A stretch of DNA of 64,000 nucleotides, from the NCBI RefSeq assembly GCF_000186365.1, contig NC_014961.1, forward strand, positions 1,054,001 to 1,118,000. The letters are read 5' to 3'. Below are positions 50,906-59,018 of this stretch, in pieces (positions within the stretch are counted from its first letter, which is position 1; the number at the start of each line of letters is the position of its first letter). This stretch comes from Desulfurococcus mucosus DSM 2162. GTDB lineage: Archaea; Thermoproteota; Thermoprotei_A; Sulfolobales; Desulfurococcaceae. The notes under the pieces were generated by a model. The model had not been told where the DNA came from and made no database searches. It was given only the letters and a program-made list of their open reading frames with translations. Both the position numbers and the translations under genes were made by a program.

Positions 50906-52243
50906 ATGAGCAGCAAGTTCGACTTCGAGACCTACCATGAATATGTGAACAGGGATTACAACCCGGATCCAGACAACGATGTCGTGGCGGTTTTCAGGGT
51001 TAAACCAGCACCAGGGTTCACGATAGAGGATGCAGCCGGCGGCGTCGCTGCTGAAAGCAGCACCGGCACATGGACAAGCCTCTACAGCTGGTACGATGTG
51101 ACAAGGGTTAGGAGGTTGAGCGGTAAGGCATACTTCTTCAGGGATCTCGGCGATGGATCATGGATAGTTAGGATAGCATACCCCGTGGAACTGTTCGAGG
51201 AAGGCAACATCCCCGGCCTCCTCGCCTCGATAGCGGGGAATATCTTCGGTATGAAGCGTGTTGAAGCATTAAGGCTCGAAGACATCTACCTGCCGAGGAA
51301 ATTCCTGGAATCCTTCAAGGGTCCCAGCAAGGGTGTAGCAGGCGTAAAGGAGATATTCAAGGTGAGCGATAGACCCATAGTTGGCACAGTGCCTAAACCC
51401 AAGGAAGGATACTCCCCGGATGAGGTTGAGAAACTGGCCTTCGAACTGTTGAGCGGTGGATTAGACTATGTGAAGGACGATGAAAACCTAACCAGCCCCA
51501 GCTTCTGCAGGTTCGAGGCAAGGGCCAAGGCCATAATGAGGGTTATCGACAAGGTTGAGAAGGAGACAGGGGAGAGGAAGGCTTGGTTCGCCAATATTAC
51601 CTCAGATATACGTGAAATGGAGAAGAGGCTGAGGCTGGTTGCCGACTACGGGAACCCGTATGTCATGGTCGACGTTGTGATCACTGGTTGGAGTGCCCTC
51701 ACATACATCAGGGATATCGCAGAGGAATACGGGCTCGCCATACATGGACACAGAGCAATGCATGCTGCATTCACCAGGAACCCCTACCACGGTATCTCAA
51801 TGTACGTGTTAGCGAAGCTCTACAGGATTATAGGCATAGATCAACTACACATAGGTACAGCGGGAGCAGGCAAGCTTGAAGGCGGGAAAATCGACGTCAT
51901 AAGGTACGCCAGGATACTGAGGGAGAACCACTTCAAGCCGGATCAAGACGACCAGTTCCACCTAGAGCAGCCGATGCACCATATTAAGCCCGCTATGCCG
52001 GTCTCATCAGGCGGCCTCCACCCCGGTAACATACAGCCAGTGATAGAGGCACTAGGGTCAAACATAGTATTGCAGATAGGAGGCGGTGTAATAGGCCACC
52101 CAGACGGGCCGAGAGCCGGTGCACTAGCAGTCAGACAGGCACTGGAAGCAATATCAAAGGGCATCCCGCTAGACGAGTACATGAAAACACATAGAGAGCT
52201 GGCCAGGGCTATTGAGAAATGGGGCTTCGTGAAACCAATCTAA
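50906..52243 (+). CDS. rbcL: Ribulose-bisphosphate carboxylase, form III
   Basis: Large-subunit-only RuBisCO of the archaeal AMP-degradation pathway. The carbamylated Lys lies in GGLDYVKDDENLTSPSFCR (xDyxKxDE), the catalytic Lys in GTVPKPKEGY, with HGHRAMHAAFTRNP and HIGTAGAGKLEGG (phosphate loop 6 Lys), and SSGGLHPGNI at the C1-phosphate site. 445 aa. The adjacent genes are not AMP phosphorylase or R15P isomerase, so the pathway partners lie elsewhere. Confidence 0.95.
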   Translation: MSSKFDFETYHEYVNRDYNPDPDNDVVAVFRVKPAPGFTIEDAAGGVAAESSTGTWTSLYSWYDVTRVRRLSGKAYFFRDLGDGSWIVRIAYPVELFEEGNIPGLLASIAGNIFGMKRVEALRLEDIYLPRKFLESFKGPSKGVAGVKEIFKVSDRPIVGTVPKPKEGYSPDEVEKLAFELLSGGLDYVKDDENLTSPSFCRFEARAKAIMRVIDKVEKETGERKAWFANITSDIREMEKRLRLVADYGNPYVMVDVVITGWSALTYIRDIAEEYGLAIHGHRAMHAAFTRNPYHGISMYVLAKLYRIIGIDQLHIGTAGAGKLEGGKIDVIRYARILRENHFKPDQDDQFHLEQPMHHIKPAMPVSSGGLHPGNIQPVIEALGSNIVLQIGGGVIGHPDGPRAGALAVRQALEAISKGIPLDEYMKTHRELARAIEKWGFVKPI

Positions 52244-52245
52244 CC

Positions 52246-52365
52246 TTACAACCGAAAGCCTCGCCTTTCAAGGCGGGGATGAAGGTTTATAAGCTTGTTT
52301 TTTTTATGTATGTGTAATGGTGACCTAAAGGGGCGGGGGTTCCCTTAGGGCGGGGAGGAGGTCAG
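52246..52365 (+). mobile_element. Miniature IS200/IS605-like element downstream of rbcL
   Basis: Left portion (52246-52285) TTACAACCGAAAGCCTCGCC ... GGCGGGGATGAAGG can fold into a hairpin and is followed by a TATA-like TTTATAAGC. The right portion (52339-52365) is GGTTCCCTTAGGGCGGGG then AGGAGGTCAG. Both ends resemble IS200/IS605 termini, but only ~50 bp lie between them, so no transposase or tnpB is encoded. The rest of the rbcL-protease gap shows nothing recognisable. Confidence 0.55.
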
Positions 52366-52435
52366 ACCACAGTTGAAACCCTATCCTCCAGTATTCAAGG
52401 AGAGCTGGGGGAAAATGGGTTTCACGGAGAAAAAA

Positions 52436-53683
52436 CTACGGGAGGCTTAGAGCATACTGCACCGCGCTATATGCGTCGACCAACCCGTAGCCTGTGAAGA
52501 CGTCGAAGCCCGATGGCCCTAGGTCGTATGCCGTGTACGTTAGAACCTTGTATATGGAGCTGAAGCCCAGCCAGCTCTTGCCGGCTGCCAGCCTAATGGC
52601 CTCCACTACTGCTACCACGCCTGTCACATGCGGGGTTGCCATGGATGTACCGCTTAAGTAGGCGTATTTACCGCCTGGGTAGGTCGACAGTATGTCCACG
52701 CCTGGCGCAGCCACGTCGACCTCGGGGCCGTCGCTGCTCCAGTAGGGTACGTCACCATAGTAGTCGACGGCTGCAACAGCTATAACCCATGAATACTTAG
52801 CCGGGTAGTTGACATTGTTGGTTGAGGGGTCGCCGTCACCGGAGTTACCGGCTGCAACCACCTGGATCGCGCCCTGCTGGTAGGCCCAGTATGATGCATC
52901 CCTCAATATACTGCTGTCAGCTGAGGAGCCAAGCGACATGCTCAGTATCTTCGCACCGGCTTTCACAGCCTCCGTGATGCCTTCAGCTATGTCGCTCACC
53001 GTCCCACTGCCGGAGTTATCTAGGACCTTGACAGCTATCAATGTGACGTTGGGTGCGACGCCTGCCACACCACGGTTATTTATCGTGGCAGCGATTATGC
53101 CGGCCACGTGTGTGCCGTGCCCGTTACCATCGTAGCACCTGCTCAGCGTGGTTCCCTTATAGGTTGTCGTACCAATGGTGTTGATGCAGTAGGCTACCCT
53201 ACCGTAGAGATCTGGGTGCGAGTAGTCTATCCCGGTGTCCAATACAGCTACGACTACACCGTAGCCGAAGACGCGTCTACCATAGTACTGGTAATAGTAG
53301 TCCCATACATCCGTTATCCCTATCATATACATGTTCCACTTGATATCACCATAGTAGCTGCTTAAACCATGCGCCTTAGCGGGTGCATCCTTCTCAACAT
53401 ACCTGACGCCCGGCAGGCTCTTAACACGCTGTATGAGGGACTCCGGTATTACCACGACCATTGCCTTGATATCCCTTAGATCCTTCAGCGGAGTCACGCC
53501 CAGGGACTTAAGTATACTCTGCTTCGACGCGTCATCCCTGTAACCTATTACAACCCTTACCTTTTGCGATCCACCGTTCACTAGGAGGGCGTCCGACTGA
53601 ATGGAGAATACTAGTGGGACTAATAGTAGTACCAGGGCTATTACCAACACATACCTCCTGTGCACGGATATCCCACCTAGCAC
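52436..53683 (-). CDS. Secreted subtilisin-like serine protease
   Basis: Peptidase family S8. Signal peptide (YVLVIALVLLLVPLVFS; the true start may be the GTG at 53665), an I9-type propeptide (VRVVIGYRDDASK ... VRYVEKD) and the catalytic domain: Asp in VLDTGIDYSHPDL, His in GNGHGTHVAGI, oxyanion Asn in AAGNSGDG, Ser in SGTSMATPHVTG. 415 aa with no C-terminal extra domain. Probably an extracellular peptidase feeding peptide fermentation. It is flanked on both sides by insertion-element remnants. Confidence 0.92.
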   Translation of the reverse strand: MLGGISVHRRYVLVIALVLLLVPLVFSIQSDALLVNGGSQKVRVVIGYRDDASKQSILKSLGVTPLKDLRDIKAMVVVIPESLIQRVKSLPGVRYVEKDAPAKAHGLSSYYGDIKWNMYMIGITDVWDYYYQYYGRRVFGYGVVVAVLDTGIDYSHPDLYGRVAYCINTIGTTTYKGTTLSRCYDGNGHGTHVAGIIAATINNRGVAGVAPNVTLIAVKVLDNSGSGTVSDIAEGITEAVKAGAKILSMSLGSSADSSILRDASYWAYQQGAIQVVAAGNSGDGDPSTNNVNYPAKYSWVIAVAAVDYYGDVPYWSSDGPEVDVAAPGVDILSTYPGGKYAYLSGTSMATPHVTGVVAVVEAIRLAAGKSWLGFSSIYKVLTYTAYDLGPSGFDVFTGYGLVDAYSAVQYALSLP

Positions 53684-54122
53684 AGGAGGTAAGCGGGTTT
53701 GGGTTAATAAAGTTTACCCTGAGTGCTGTGTTCAGGGCTAGCCCAGAGCCCGCGGAGATATCCCGCCTCCAGCGTAGATGGGGATCTCTGACCGCCCTGC
53801 AGAGGAGATGTCTAAACCCGAAGAGATGCGGGGAACCAGTGAACCCCTAAACGGGAAACCCTCGCCCTTTAGAACGGGAGGAGGTTAGATTAATCCACTG
53901 ACCTCCCCCGCATTAAAGAGCGGAGGGAGCAATAGGCTGAAAACCCGGTTGCAAAAGAACGAGGATAGAAGCCTTGTGTTAAGGGTAGTTTAGCCCGGTT
54001 TTACTACGGGTTAGGTTCACCTAGGTGATGAAAACCCCGTGCAATCGGGCTCGACTGCTGCCCATGGCCCTGGATGAGACAGAGGCCTCTGGAGGGAGCA
54101 CGTGCTCTTCAAGAGCAAATGG
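53684..54122. other. Gene-free stretch with decayed insertion-element sequences
   Basis: 439 bp between the protease and rmlC with no convincing gene. It holds two facing hairpin units (53831-53928). From ~54040 on the plus strand a short frame reads LLPMALDETEASGGSTCSS then RANG-stop, reminiscent of the low-complexity tails of some TnpB proteins; this is weak. I see no promoter with confidence. Confidence 0.5.
53831..53928. repeat. Inverted pair of IS200/IS605-like end hairpins
   Basis: The plus-strand unit GGGGAACCAGTGAACCCC ... CCTCGCCCTTTAGAACGGGAGG (53831-53890) is homologous to 25918-25978. Nine bases further, 53899-53928 holds a minus-strand unit CCCTCCGCTCTTTAATGCGG followed by GGGAGGTCAG. 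The two units form a ~30-bp imperfect inverted repeat. No transposase is nearby. Confidence 0.6.
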
Positions 54123-54686
54123 TTAGAGAGGATAGTTGAAATTGGTCTCTGCTTTCTTCAAAGGCGGGCATTTCTCGTCTTTCTCGCTTAGAAAGATTGT
54201 TTCCAGGGGCCATTCTATCCCTATGTCTGGATCCCTGTAGCTTATGCACCTCTCGTGCTCGGGGCTGTACTCTTTAGTGACCATGTATAGAACCACGGTG
54301 TTGTCTTCGAGTGCTTGGAAGCCGTGTGCGAATCCAGGGGGTATCCAGAGCAGGTACTTATTGTGCTCGCTGAGCTCGACTCCCAGGTACCTGCCGAACC
54401 AGGGAGACCCCTTCCTGATGTCAACTGCGACATCGTATATCCTCCCACGCAGCACTGTCACCAGCTTGCCCTGCTCCATGGGTTTAAGCTGATAGTGTAA
54501 GCCTCTTACAACCCCTTTCCTGGATTCACTCATATTGACTTGTACGAAACTGTATGGTATGCCCTCGGAGAGGAACACTGTCCTCTTGTAGAGTTCCGTG
54601 AAGAATCCTCTCCTATCCTGGTGGACGAAGGGTTCCACGAGCATTAAGTCGGGTATGCTGAGCCTTGTGAAGGATTTGAACGGCAT
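54123..54686 (-). CDS. rmlC: dTDP-4-dehydrorhamnose 3,5-epimerase
   Basis: Third enzyme of dTDP-L-rhamnose synthesis. Cupin fold with the catalytic His in GVVRGLHYQLKPMEQGKLVTVLRG (RGLHxQ) and the partner segment YDVAVDIRKGSPWFGRY (DVAVD.R..S.TFG), IPPGFAHGFQ. 187 aa. The start directly follows the rmlD stop. Confidence 0.95.
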   Translation of the reverse strand: MPFKSFTRLSIPDLMLVEPFVHQDRRGFFTELYKRTVFLSEGIPYSFVQVNMSESRKGVVRGLHYQLKPMEQGKLVTVLRGRIYDVAVDIRKGSPWFGRYLGVELSEHNKYLLWIPPGFAHGFQALEDNTVVLYMVTKEYSPEHERCISYRDPDIGIEWPLETIFLSEKDEKCPPLKKAETNFNYPL

Positions 54687-55583
54687 TTAAACCACCTTGT
54701 TGGCAAGGTAATCATTTATGAAGCTTTTTATACACTCGTTCATCGGCGGTATCGATAAACCCATCGAGGCTGCCCTACCTGTATCCAGGCTGGAGTCCCT
54801 CGGCCTCCTAGCCCTCAGGCCAGCGTTCTTAATCGACGTCTTCTTAACTAGATCCCTGGGTACCCCGAGGGCTTCCGCGAGCTTTGATGCAAACTCGTAT
54901 CTGGATGCTCTTTCACCAGCCACATGTATTACTCCAACCACTTCCCTCTTAACCATGTCCGCTATTCTCTCAGCCAGGGGTCTAACATATGTTGGTGAAA
55001 GATACTGGTCGTGGAATGCGTCGACTTGCTCGTTATTCATGAGTTTCTCCAGTGCAACCAAGCCGAAATTCCTCTTACCCGTAGGGCTGAAGCCGTAGAG
55101 CCCGCTCACTCTCACTATGAGGCTGCGGGGTGCCAGGGTGTTGACAGCTACCTCGCCGAGGAGCTTGGTGAGCCCATAGTAGTTTACGGGTGCCGGCGCA
55201 TCAAACTCCCTGTACATGCCTCGCTCGCCGTCGAACACGTAGTCTGTGGATATGTACACTAGGTAAGCGTTGAGCTCCCTAGCAGTCTCCGCTATAATCC
55301 TTGTTGCCAAGTAGTTCACCCTGTAAGCGAGCTCCTTTTTCTCCTCGCATCCATCAACATCGGTGAATGCTGCTGTATGTATGATTGCATCCGGCTTCAC
55401 CCTCTTAACGGTGTCGGCAACGCTCTTGAAATCCTCCAGGTTCATCTGCTCCCATGTCACGCCGTCAAGGCCTACTGGTTTCCTTTCATGGTGTGATGCG
55501 TAGACCTCGTAACCTCTCTCAAGAAACACCTTGGTAACCCACAAGCCCAGTAGACCTGTGCCACCGGTTACGAGAATCCTCAA
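54687..55583 (-). CDS. rmlD: dTDP-4-dehydrorhamnose reductase
   Basis: Final NADPH-dependent reductase of dTDP-L-rhamnose synthesis. The Rossmann motif is RILVTGGTGLLGLWV and the catalytic YxxxK is NYYGLTKLLGE; YISTDYVFDGERG is present. The start is placed at TTG 55583, which overlaps the rmlB stop (TTGA) and has GGGTGG 6 nt upstream. 298 aa. Confidence 0.94.
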   Translation of the reverse strand: MRILVTGGTGLLGLWVTKVFLERGYEVYASHHERKPVGLDGVTWEQMNLEDFKSVADTVKRVKPDAIIHTAAFTDVDGCEEKKELAYRVNYLATRIIAETARELNAYLVYISTDYVFDGERGMYREFDAPAPVNYYGLTKLLGEVAVNTLAPRSLIVRVSGLYGFSPTGKRNFGLVALEKLMNNEQVDAFHDQYLSPTYVRPLAERIADMVKREVVGVIHVAGERASRYEFASKLAEALGVPRDLVKKTSIKNAGLRARRPRDSSLDTGRAASMGLSIPPMNECIKSFINDYLANKVV

Positions 55584-56590
55584 GTAGTGCCACCCATGCT
55601 CCACGGTGAATCCGAGAGCACGTATCTCTCATCCACCAGGGGCCTCCACCACCATTCGTTGGAAAGATACCATTCGATAGTCTTCTTCAAGCCCTCCCCG
55701 ATACCTATAGTTGGACTCCACCCGAGTCCCTTTATCTTGTCGCATTTCATAGCGTATCTCCTGTCCTCCCCTGGACGAGGTCTTCCGTAGACTATGTCTC
55801 TGAGTGGGTCTCTCCCTAGATGGCTCACGAGTAGTGAAACAATCTCCCTGATGCTTGCATACTGGTTTGCACAAATATTGTATACCTCTGAGTCACCTCC
55901 TCTCTGCATCACCATCTCGATGGCTCTGCATGTATCCTCGACATGTATCCAGTCGCGCACCTGGGATCCATCACCGTATATGACCGCCGGCTTACCGTTA
56001 AGCAACCTTATTATGGTTCTCGGAATGAGCTTCTCAGGGTGTTGATAGGGGCCGTAGTTGTTACACGGCCTCAGAATCCTATACCTTATCCCGTAGGTTC
56101 TCCCATAGGACTTTATGAGTAGATCCCCGGCTGCCTTCGACGCCGAGTAAGGGCTTGAAGGGTTGAGAGGCCAGTCCTCGGAGGCCTCGCCATCACCCCA
56201 TAGATCCCCGTAGACCTCGTCGGTTGAGATATGTATGTAAATTGAATCCGTTTTCTTCAACACCTCTAGAACCGTGTAGACCCCGAGGACATTGGTCTTG
56301 ATGAATGGTGATGGATCATTTATTGATCTGTCGACATGTGTCTCTGCTGCAAAGTTCACAATGAAGTCAGGCTTAAACTCTGCCAACGCATGACTCAATA
56401 GTTCCTCATTAGCAATGTCCCCCCTCACGAAGAGCACTCTACCCTTCTCCACTAAGTCAGCTATGTTCTCGTATCTACCGGCGTATGTCAGCTTATCATA
56501 CACCATGAGATCCATGGAGCGGTGTGAGGCCAGGTATCTAACAAAGTTGCTGCCTATGAAGCCGGCTCCACCTAGAACAGCTATCCTCAT
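55580..56590 (-). CDS. rmlB: dTDP-glucose 4,6-dehydratase
   Basis: Second enzyme of dTDP-L-rhamnose synthesis. NAD-binding GGAGFIGSNFVRYL, active-site HISTDEVYGDLWGDG (T-D-E triad) and YSASKAAGDLLIKSYGRTYG (YxxxK). The ATG at 56590 with GGTGG 5 nt upstream gives 336 aa; upstream in-frame codons are not family-like. Confidence 0.95.
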   Translation of the reverse strand: MRIAVLGGAGFIGSNFVRYLASHRSMDLMVYDKLTYAGRYENIADLVEKGRVLFVRGDIANEELLSHALAEFKPDFIVNFAAETHVDRSINDPSPFIKTNVLGVYTVLEVLKKTDSIYIHISTDEVYGDLWGDGEASEDWPLNPSSPYSASKAAGDLLIKSYGRTYGIRYRILRPCNNYGPYQHPEKLIPRTIIRLLNGKPAVIYGDGSQVRDWIHVEDTCRAIEMVMQRGGDSEVYNICANQYASIREIVSLLVSHLGRDPLRDIVYGRPRPGEDRRYAMKCDKIKGLGWSPTIGIGEGLKKTIEWYLSNEWWWRPLVDERYVLSDSPWSMGGTT

Positions 56591-56683
56591 ACATGCCACC
56601 GTATTCATTAACATTAATGGTTTCACGACAATAAAATCTCTATGCTTATACATGCTACGAGCAGACCTAGGCCTTCCCAGCAG

Positions 56684-57689
56684 TCATGGAGGCAGCTTCT
56701 CATCCCCGGTCTCAAACCTCTCAACCGTGGTCTTGAGGGCTATCACAACAGCTTTAACCATTAAGTCCAGCGACATGCTGGGCGGAATACCCATATCAGT
56801 CTTCATCTGCACCACCTGCTCCGGCAACAGGGGGACGTGCATGTATCCTGCCCTCCTAGGGTAGCCGTTTGCCCTTAGATATTCATCCTCATCTATTTAT
56901 GTTCGATCATATCTAGGGGCTTTCTCCTCGCCCACGCCTTCACAGGGCAGCCAAGCCGCCTCCGGCGCGGGTTCACTGGGCATGGGGCCGAACGGCACGC
57001 GGCCCTCCGCCAGGCTTCCCAGAGGCCCCAAGGGGCTTGGAGCACTGCTCCCATCGCCCCGTGGGGCCTGCCCCGGCTCACGCGTCACAGCCAGGGCACC
57101 CCGGTTAGACTCCACAAGCCTATCTCATTGATCATCATCCAGGGGAAACATGCAGCACCAAGGCTTATAAACTTTTCTAGAAGACATCAAGATGAAAACA
57201 GCCCCTTGTTGCACCGCTGTGGAGCAGCGTGTACATGGCATAGTTGCATAGGAAGGTCCCAGCCGAGTTCGAGACAGCCGCCGGGATACCGGCTTCCCTC
57301 AGAGCCTTCACTATAGCCTTCACCGGCAGGGTTGAGAAGTATGCGGTAGGCCCCCCGGGTACTATGGGTTCATCAACGGGTTGATAACCATCGTTATCCG
57401 GGATCCTTGCATCCATTATGTTCACTGCCACCCTCTCAACCGTCACATATGATGCACCAGCCCATAACCCCAGGCTCACCGCTATGTCCGGCCTATGCTC
57501 TTCAAGGAGCCCCAATAACCTCTCCCCAGCCCTCCTGAAGGACACTGGGATCACTGCTGTCACTAACTCGACGCCGTCGAGTTCCCCAGAGACCGCCTCA
57601 CGTAGCCTTTCAACGATCAGCTCGGAGGGATTGACCTTGTGCTGGCCGAAGGGCTCGTAACCGGTGACAAGGGCCTTCAGCCTTGCCAC
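56684..57689 (-). pseudogene. pcp: Pyroglutamyl-peptidase I gene interrupted by a mini-IS607 element
   Basis: Removes N-terminal pyroglutamate from peptides. The 5' piece, from GTG 57689, reads ALVTGYEPFGQHKVNPSE and contains the catalytic Cys region SNSAGTFLCNYAMYTLLHSGATRG. The C-terminal piece YPRRAGYMHVPLLPEQVV and its tail to TGA 56684 continue on the other side of the insert. Deleting 337 bp between the GG cores restores an uninterrupted 222-codon frame (ATRG-YPRR). As it stands, translation ends soon after the junction (CFHLDVF-stop), and the product loses its last ~60 residues. Confidence 0.9.
56865..57203 (-). mobile_element. 337-bp internally deleted IS607-type element
   Basis: Non-autonomous derivative within pcp. 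Its left 39 bp (57163-57201) are identical to 43497-43535 of the full element, and its right ~75 bp match 45379-45453 with about five differences. The tnpA gene and most of tnpB are gone; only the tnpB tail (GRVPFGPMPSEPAPE) and the terminus remain. GG cores flank both ends as in the full copy. The insert is GC-rich and strongly self-complementary. Confidence 0.87.
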
Positions 57690-57764
57690 GATCCCCACCA
57701 CAAGGCTATGGATAACTATATACGCGTTAAAAACCCAGGCTGCCTCCATCCTGTTGATTTGGGG

Positions 57765-57881
57765 GAATATCTAGGGACAAACGGAGTTTACAGGGGCCTG
57801 GGTGATAACCCGTGAGGCGTGGACAAGACGGAAGCCCCTGGATATGATGAGAGATGAGGATGGGTATTCAAGGATAAACGG
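57765..57881 (+). mobile_element. Two tandem IS607 right-end remnants upstream of pcp
   Basis: 57765-57784 is identical to the last 20 bp of the full element (GAATATCTAGGGACAAACGG). 57816-57881 is a diverged copy of the last ~75 bp, with GATATGAT, GATGAGGATG and ending GGATAAACGG. No left end is visible. The 219-bp gap between pcp and rmlA holds nothing else recognisable apart from the pcp TATA-like GTATATAG at ~57716. Confidence 0.72.
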
Positions 57882-57908
57882 TAACATGGTGTCAAAGAAC
57901 TGTGATAT

Positions 57909-58994
57909 CTAGATGCGCAGGTAGCTGTAGTCTGAGAGAAGCAGCCTCATATCACCGTGGAGCTCCCTGGAAACATCTACCCTGGTGTATCTTCCGAGGA
58001 TACTGTCTATCAGGCGTGCACGGTTGAGTGAGACGGCTACATTGTTCATCAGGAGGCTCCTACTTATAGTGCCCGACTCCACTAGAGTGGCCTCCTCTAT
58101 GGATGAATAAGGCTCGATACTACTGTCCTTAGATATCCTGACACCTCTACCAATGTATGCTGGGCCCGTCACACTGCCCTCGACGAGAGCGTCTTTCTCA
58201 ATGATCACCCTGCCCTTAACCTCTCCAACCACGTCGCCCTCTATCCTTGCATCCACTTTGTCTAGGAGTAGGTAGAGGAGGTCGAGGAGGTCGCTTGGCG
58301 TACCCATATCCTTCCACCAGCCGTTGGTTACAGCGTAGCCTACATTGTAGCCTCTATCTATGAACCACTGTATCAAGTCTGTTACCTCGTATTCGCCGCG
58401 TTGAGAAGGCTTTAAATCCCTGAATGCTTTCCCAACCATGTCTGGATCCCTGAACGCGTAGAAGCCTGTCACAACATAGCTACCCGGCGGAGGCTCCTTC
58501 GGCTTCTCTACGAGCCTGACAACCCTGCCATCCCTGATGAGCGCGCAACCGAAACGCGTGGGGTCCCTTGCCCTTGTTAAAACTATGAAGACCTCGTAGT
58601 CTCCCTCAGCGAACTCCCTAATGAATCTGGATACTCCTTCCTCGAAGATGTTGTCACCTAAGTGGACAACGAAGGGGTTGTCGACGCCGTTCTCAACCGC
58701 CCTGTAAATGGCGTGCGCTATCCCCAGTCTTCTCTCCTGTGTCACATACCTTATCGAGACACCGTAAGGGGAGCCGTCGCCCAGGGTCTCACTGAACATG
58801 TAGCCTAGATGCCCTACGATTAGCGTGAACTTGGAGACACCTGCCTCCAGGAGCCTGGTGATACTGTGGACTATGAGCGGTTTGCCGAGCACAGGTATCA
58901 GTGGCTTAGGTATAGTGAATGTTAAGGGCCTGAGCCTGCTTCCCTCCCCCGCCACCGGTATGACTCCTTGAATTCTCGTCAAGTACTCCACCAT
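57909..58994 (-). CDS. rmlA: Glucose-1-phosphate thymidylyltransferase-like protein
   Basis: First enzyme of the dTDP-L-rhamnose route. The activation loop is PVAGEGSRLRPLTFTIPKPLIPVLGKP, with VHLGDNIFEEG (metal Asp) and RLVEKPKEPPPGSYVVTGFYAF. 361 aa: the extra C-terminal ~115 residues form an isoleucine-patch left-handed beta-helix (IEGDVVGEVKGRVIIEKDALVEGSVTG; repeating hexapeptides), as in archaeal RmlA-like proteins. It is separated from rmlBDC by the disrupted pcp gene. Confidence 0.88.
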   Translation of the reverse strand: MVEYLTRIQGVIPVAGEGSRLRPLTFTIPKPLIPVLGKPLIVHSITRLLEAGVSKFTLIVGHLGYMFSETLGDGSPYGVSIRYVTQERRLGIAHAIYRAVENGVDNPFVVHLGDNIFEEGVSRFIREFAEGDYEVFIVLTRARDPTRFGCALIRDGRVVRLVEKPKEPPPGSYVVTGFYAFRDPDMVGKAFRDLKPSQRGEYEVTDLIQWFIDRGYNVGYAVTNGWWKDMGTPSDLLDLLYLLLDKVDARIEGDVVGEVKGRVIIEKDALVEGSVTGPAYIGRGVRISKDSSIEPYSSIEEATLVESGTISRSLLMNNVAVSLNRARLIDSILGRYTRVDVSRELHGDMRLLLSDYSYLRI

Positions 58995-59018
58995 GAGATC
59001 TTTTACTTGTGGGAAAGG

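Noticed and set aside
53930-54122. SRP RNA or RNase P RNA in the gap before rmlC
   Set aside because: A few GGAGGGAGCA-like bases recall SRP helix 8, but the conserved tetraloop domain and RNase P core boxes are absent.
57177-57689. pcp as an intact short gene
   Set aside because: The reading frame ends in CFHLDVF, which is the start of the inserted element; the true C-terminus lies beyond it.
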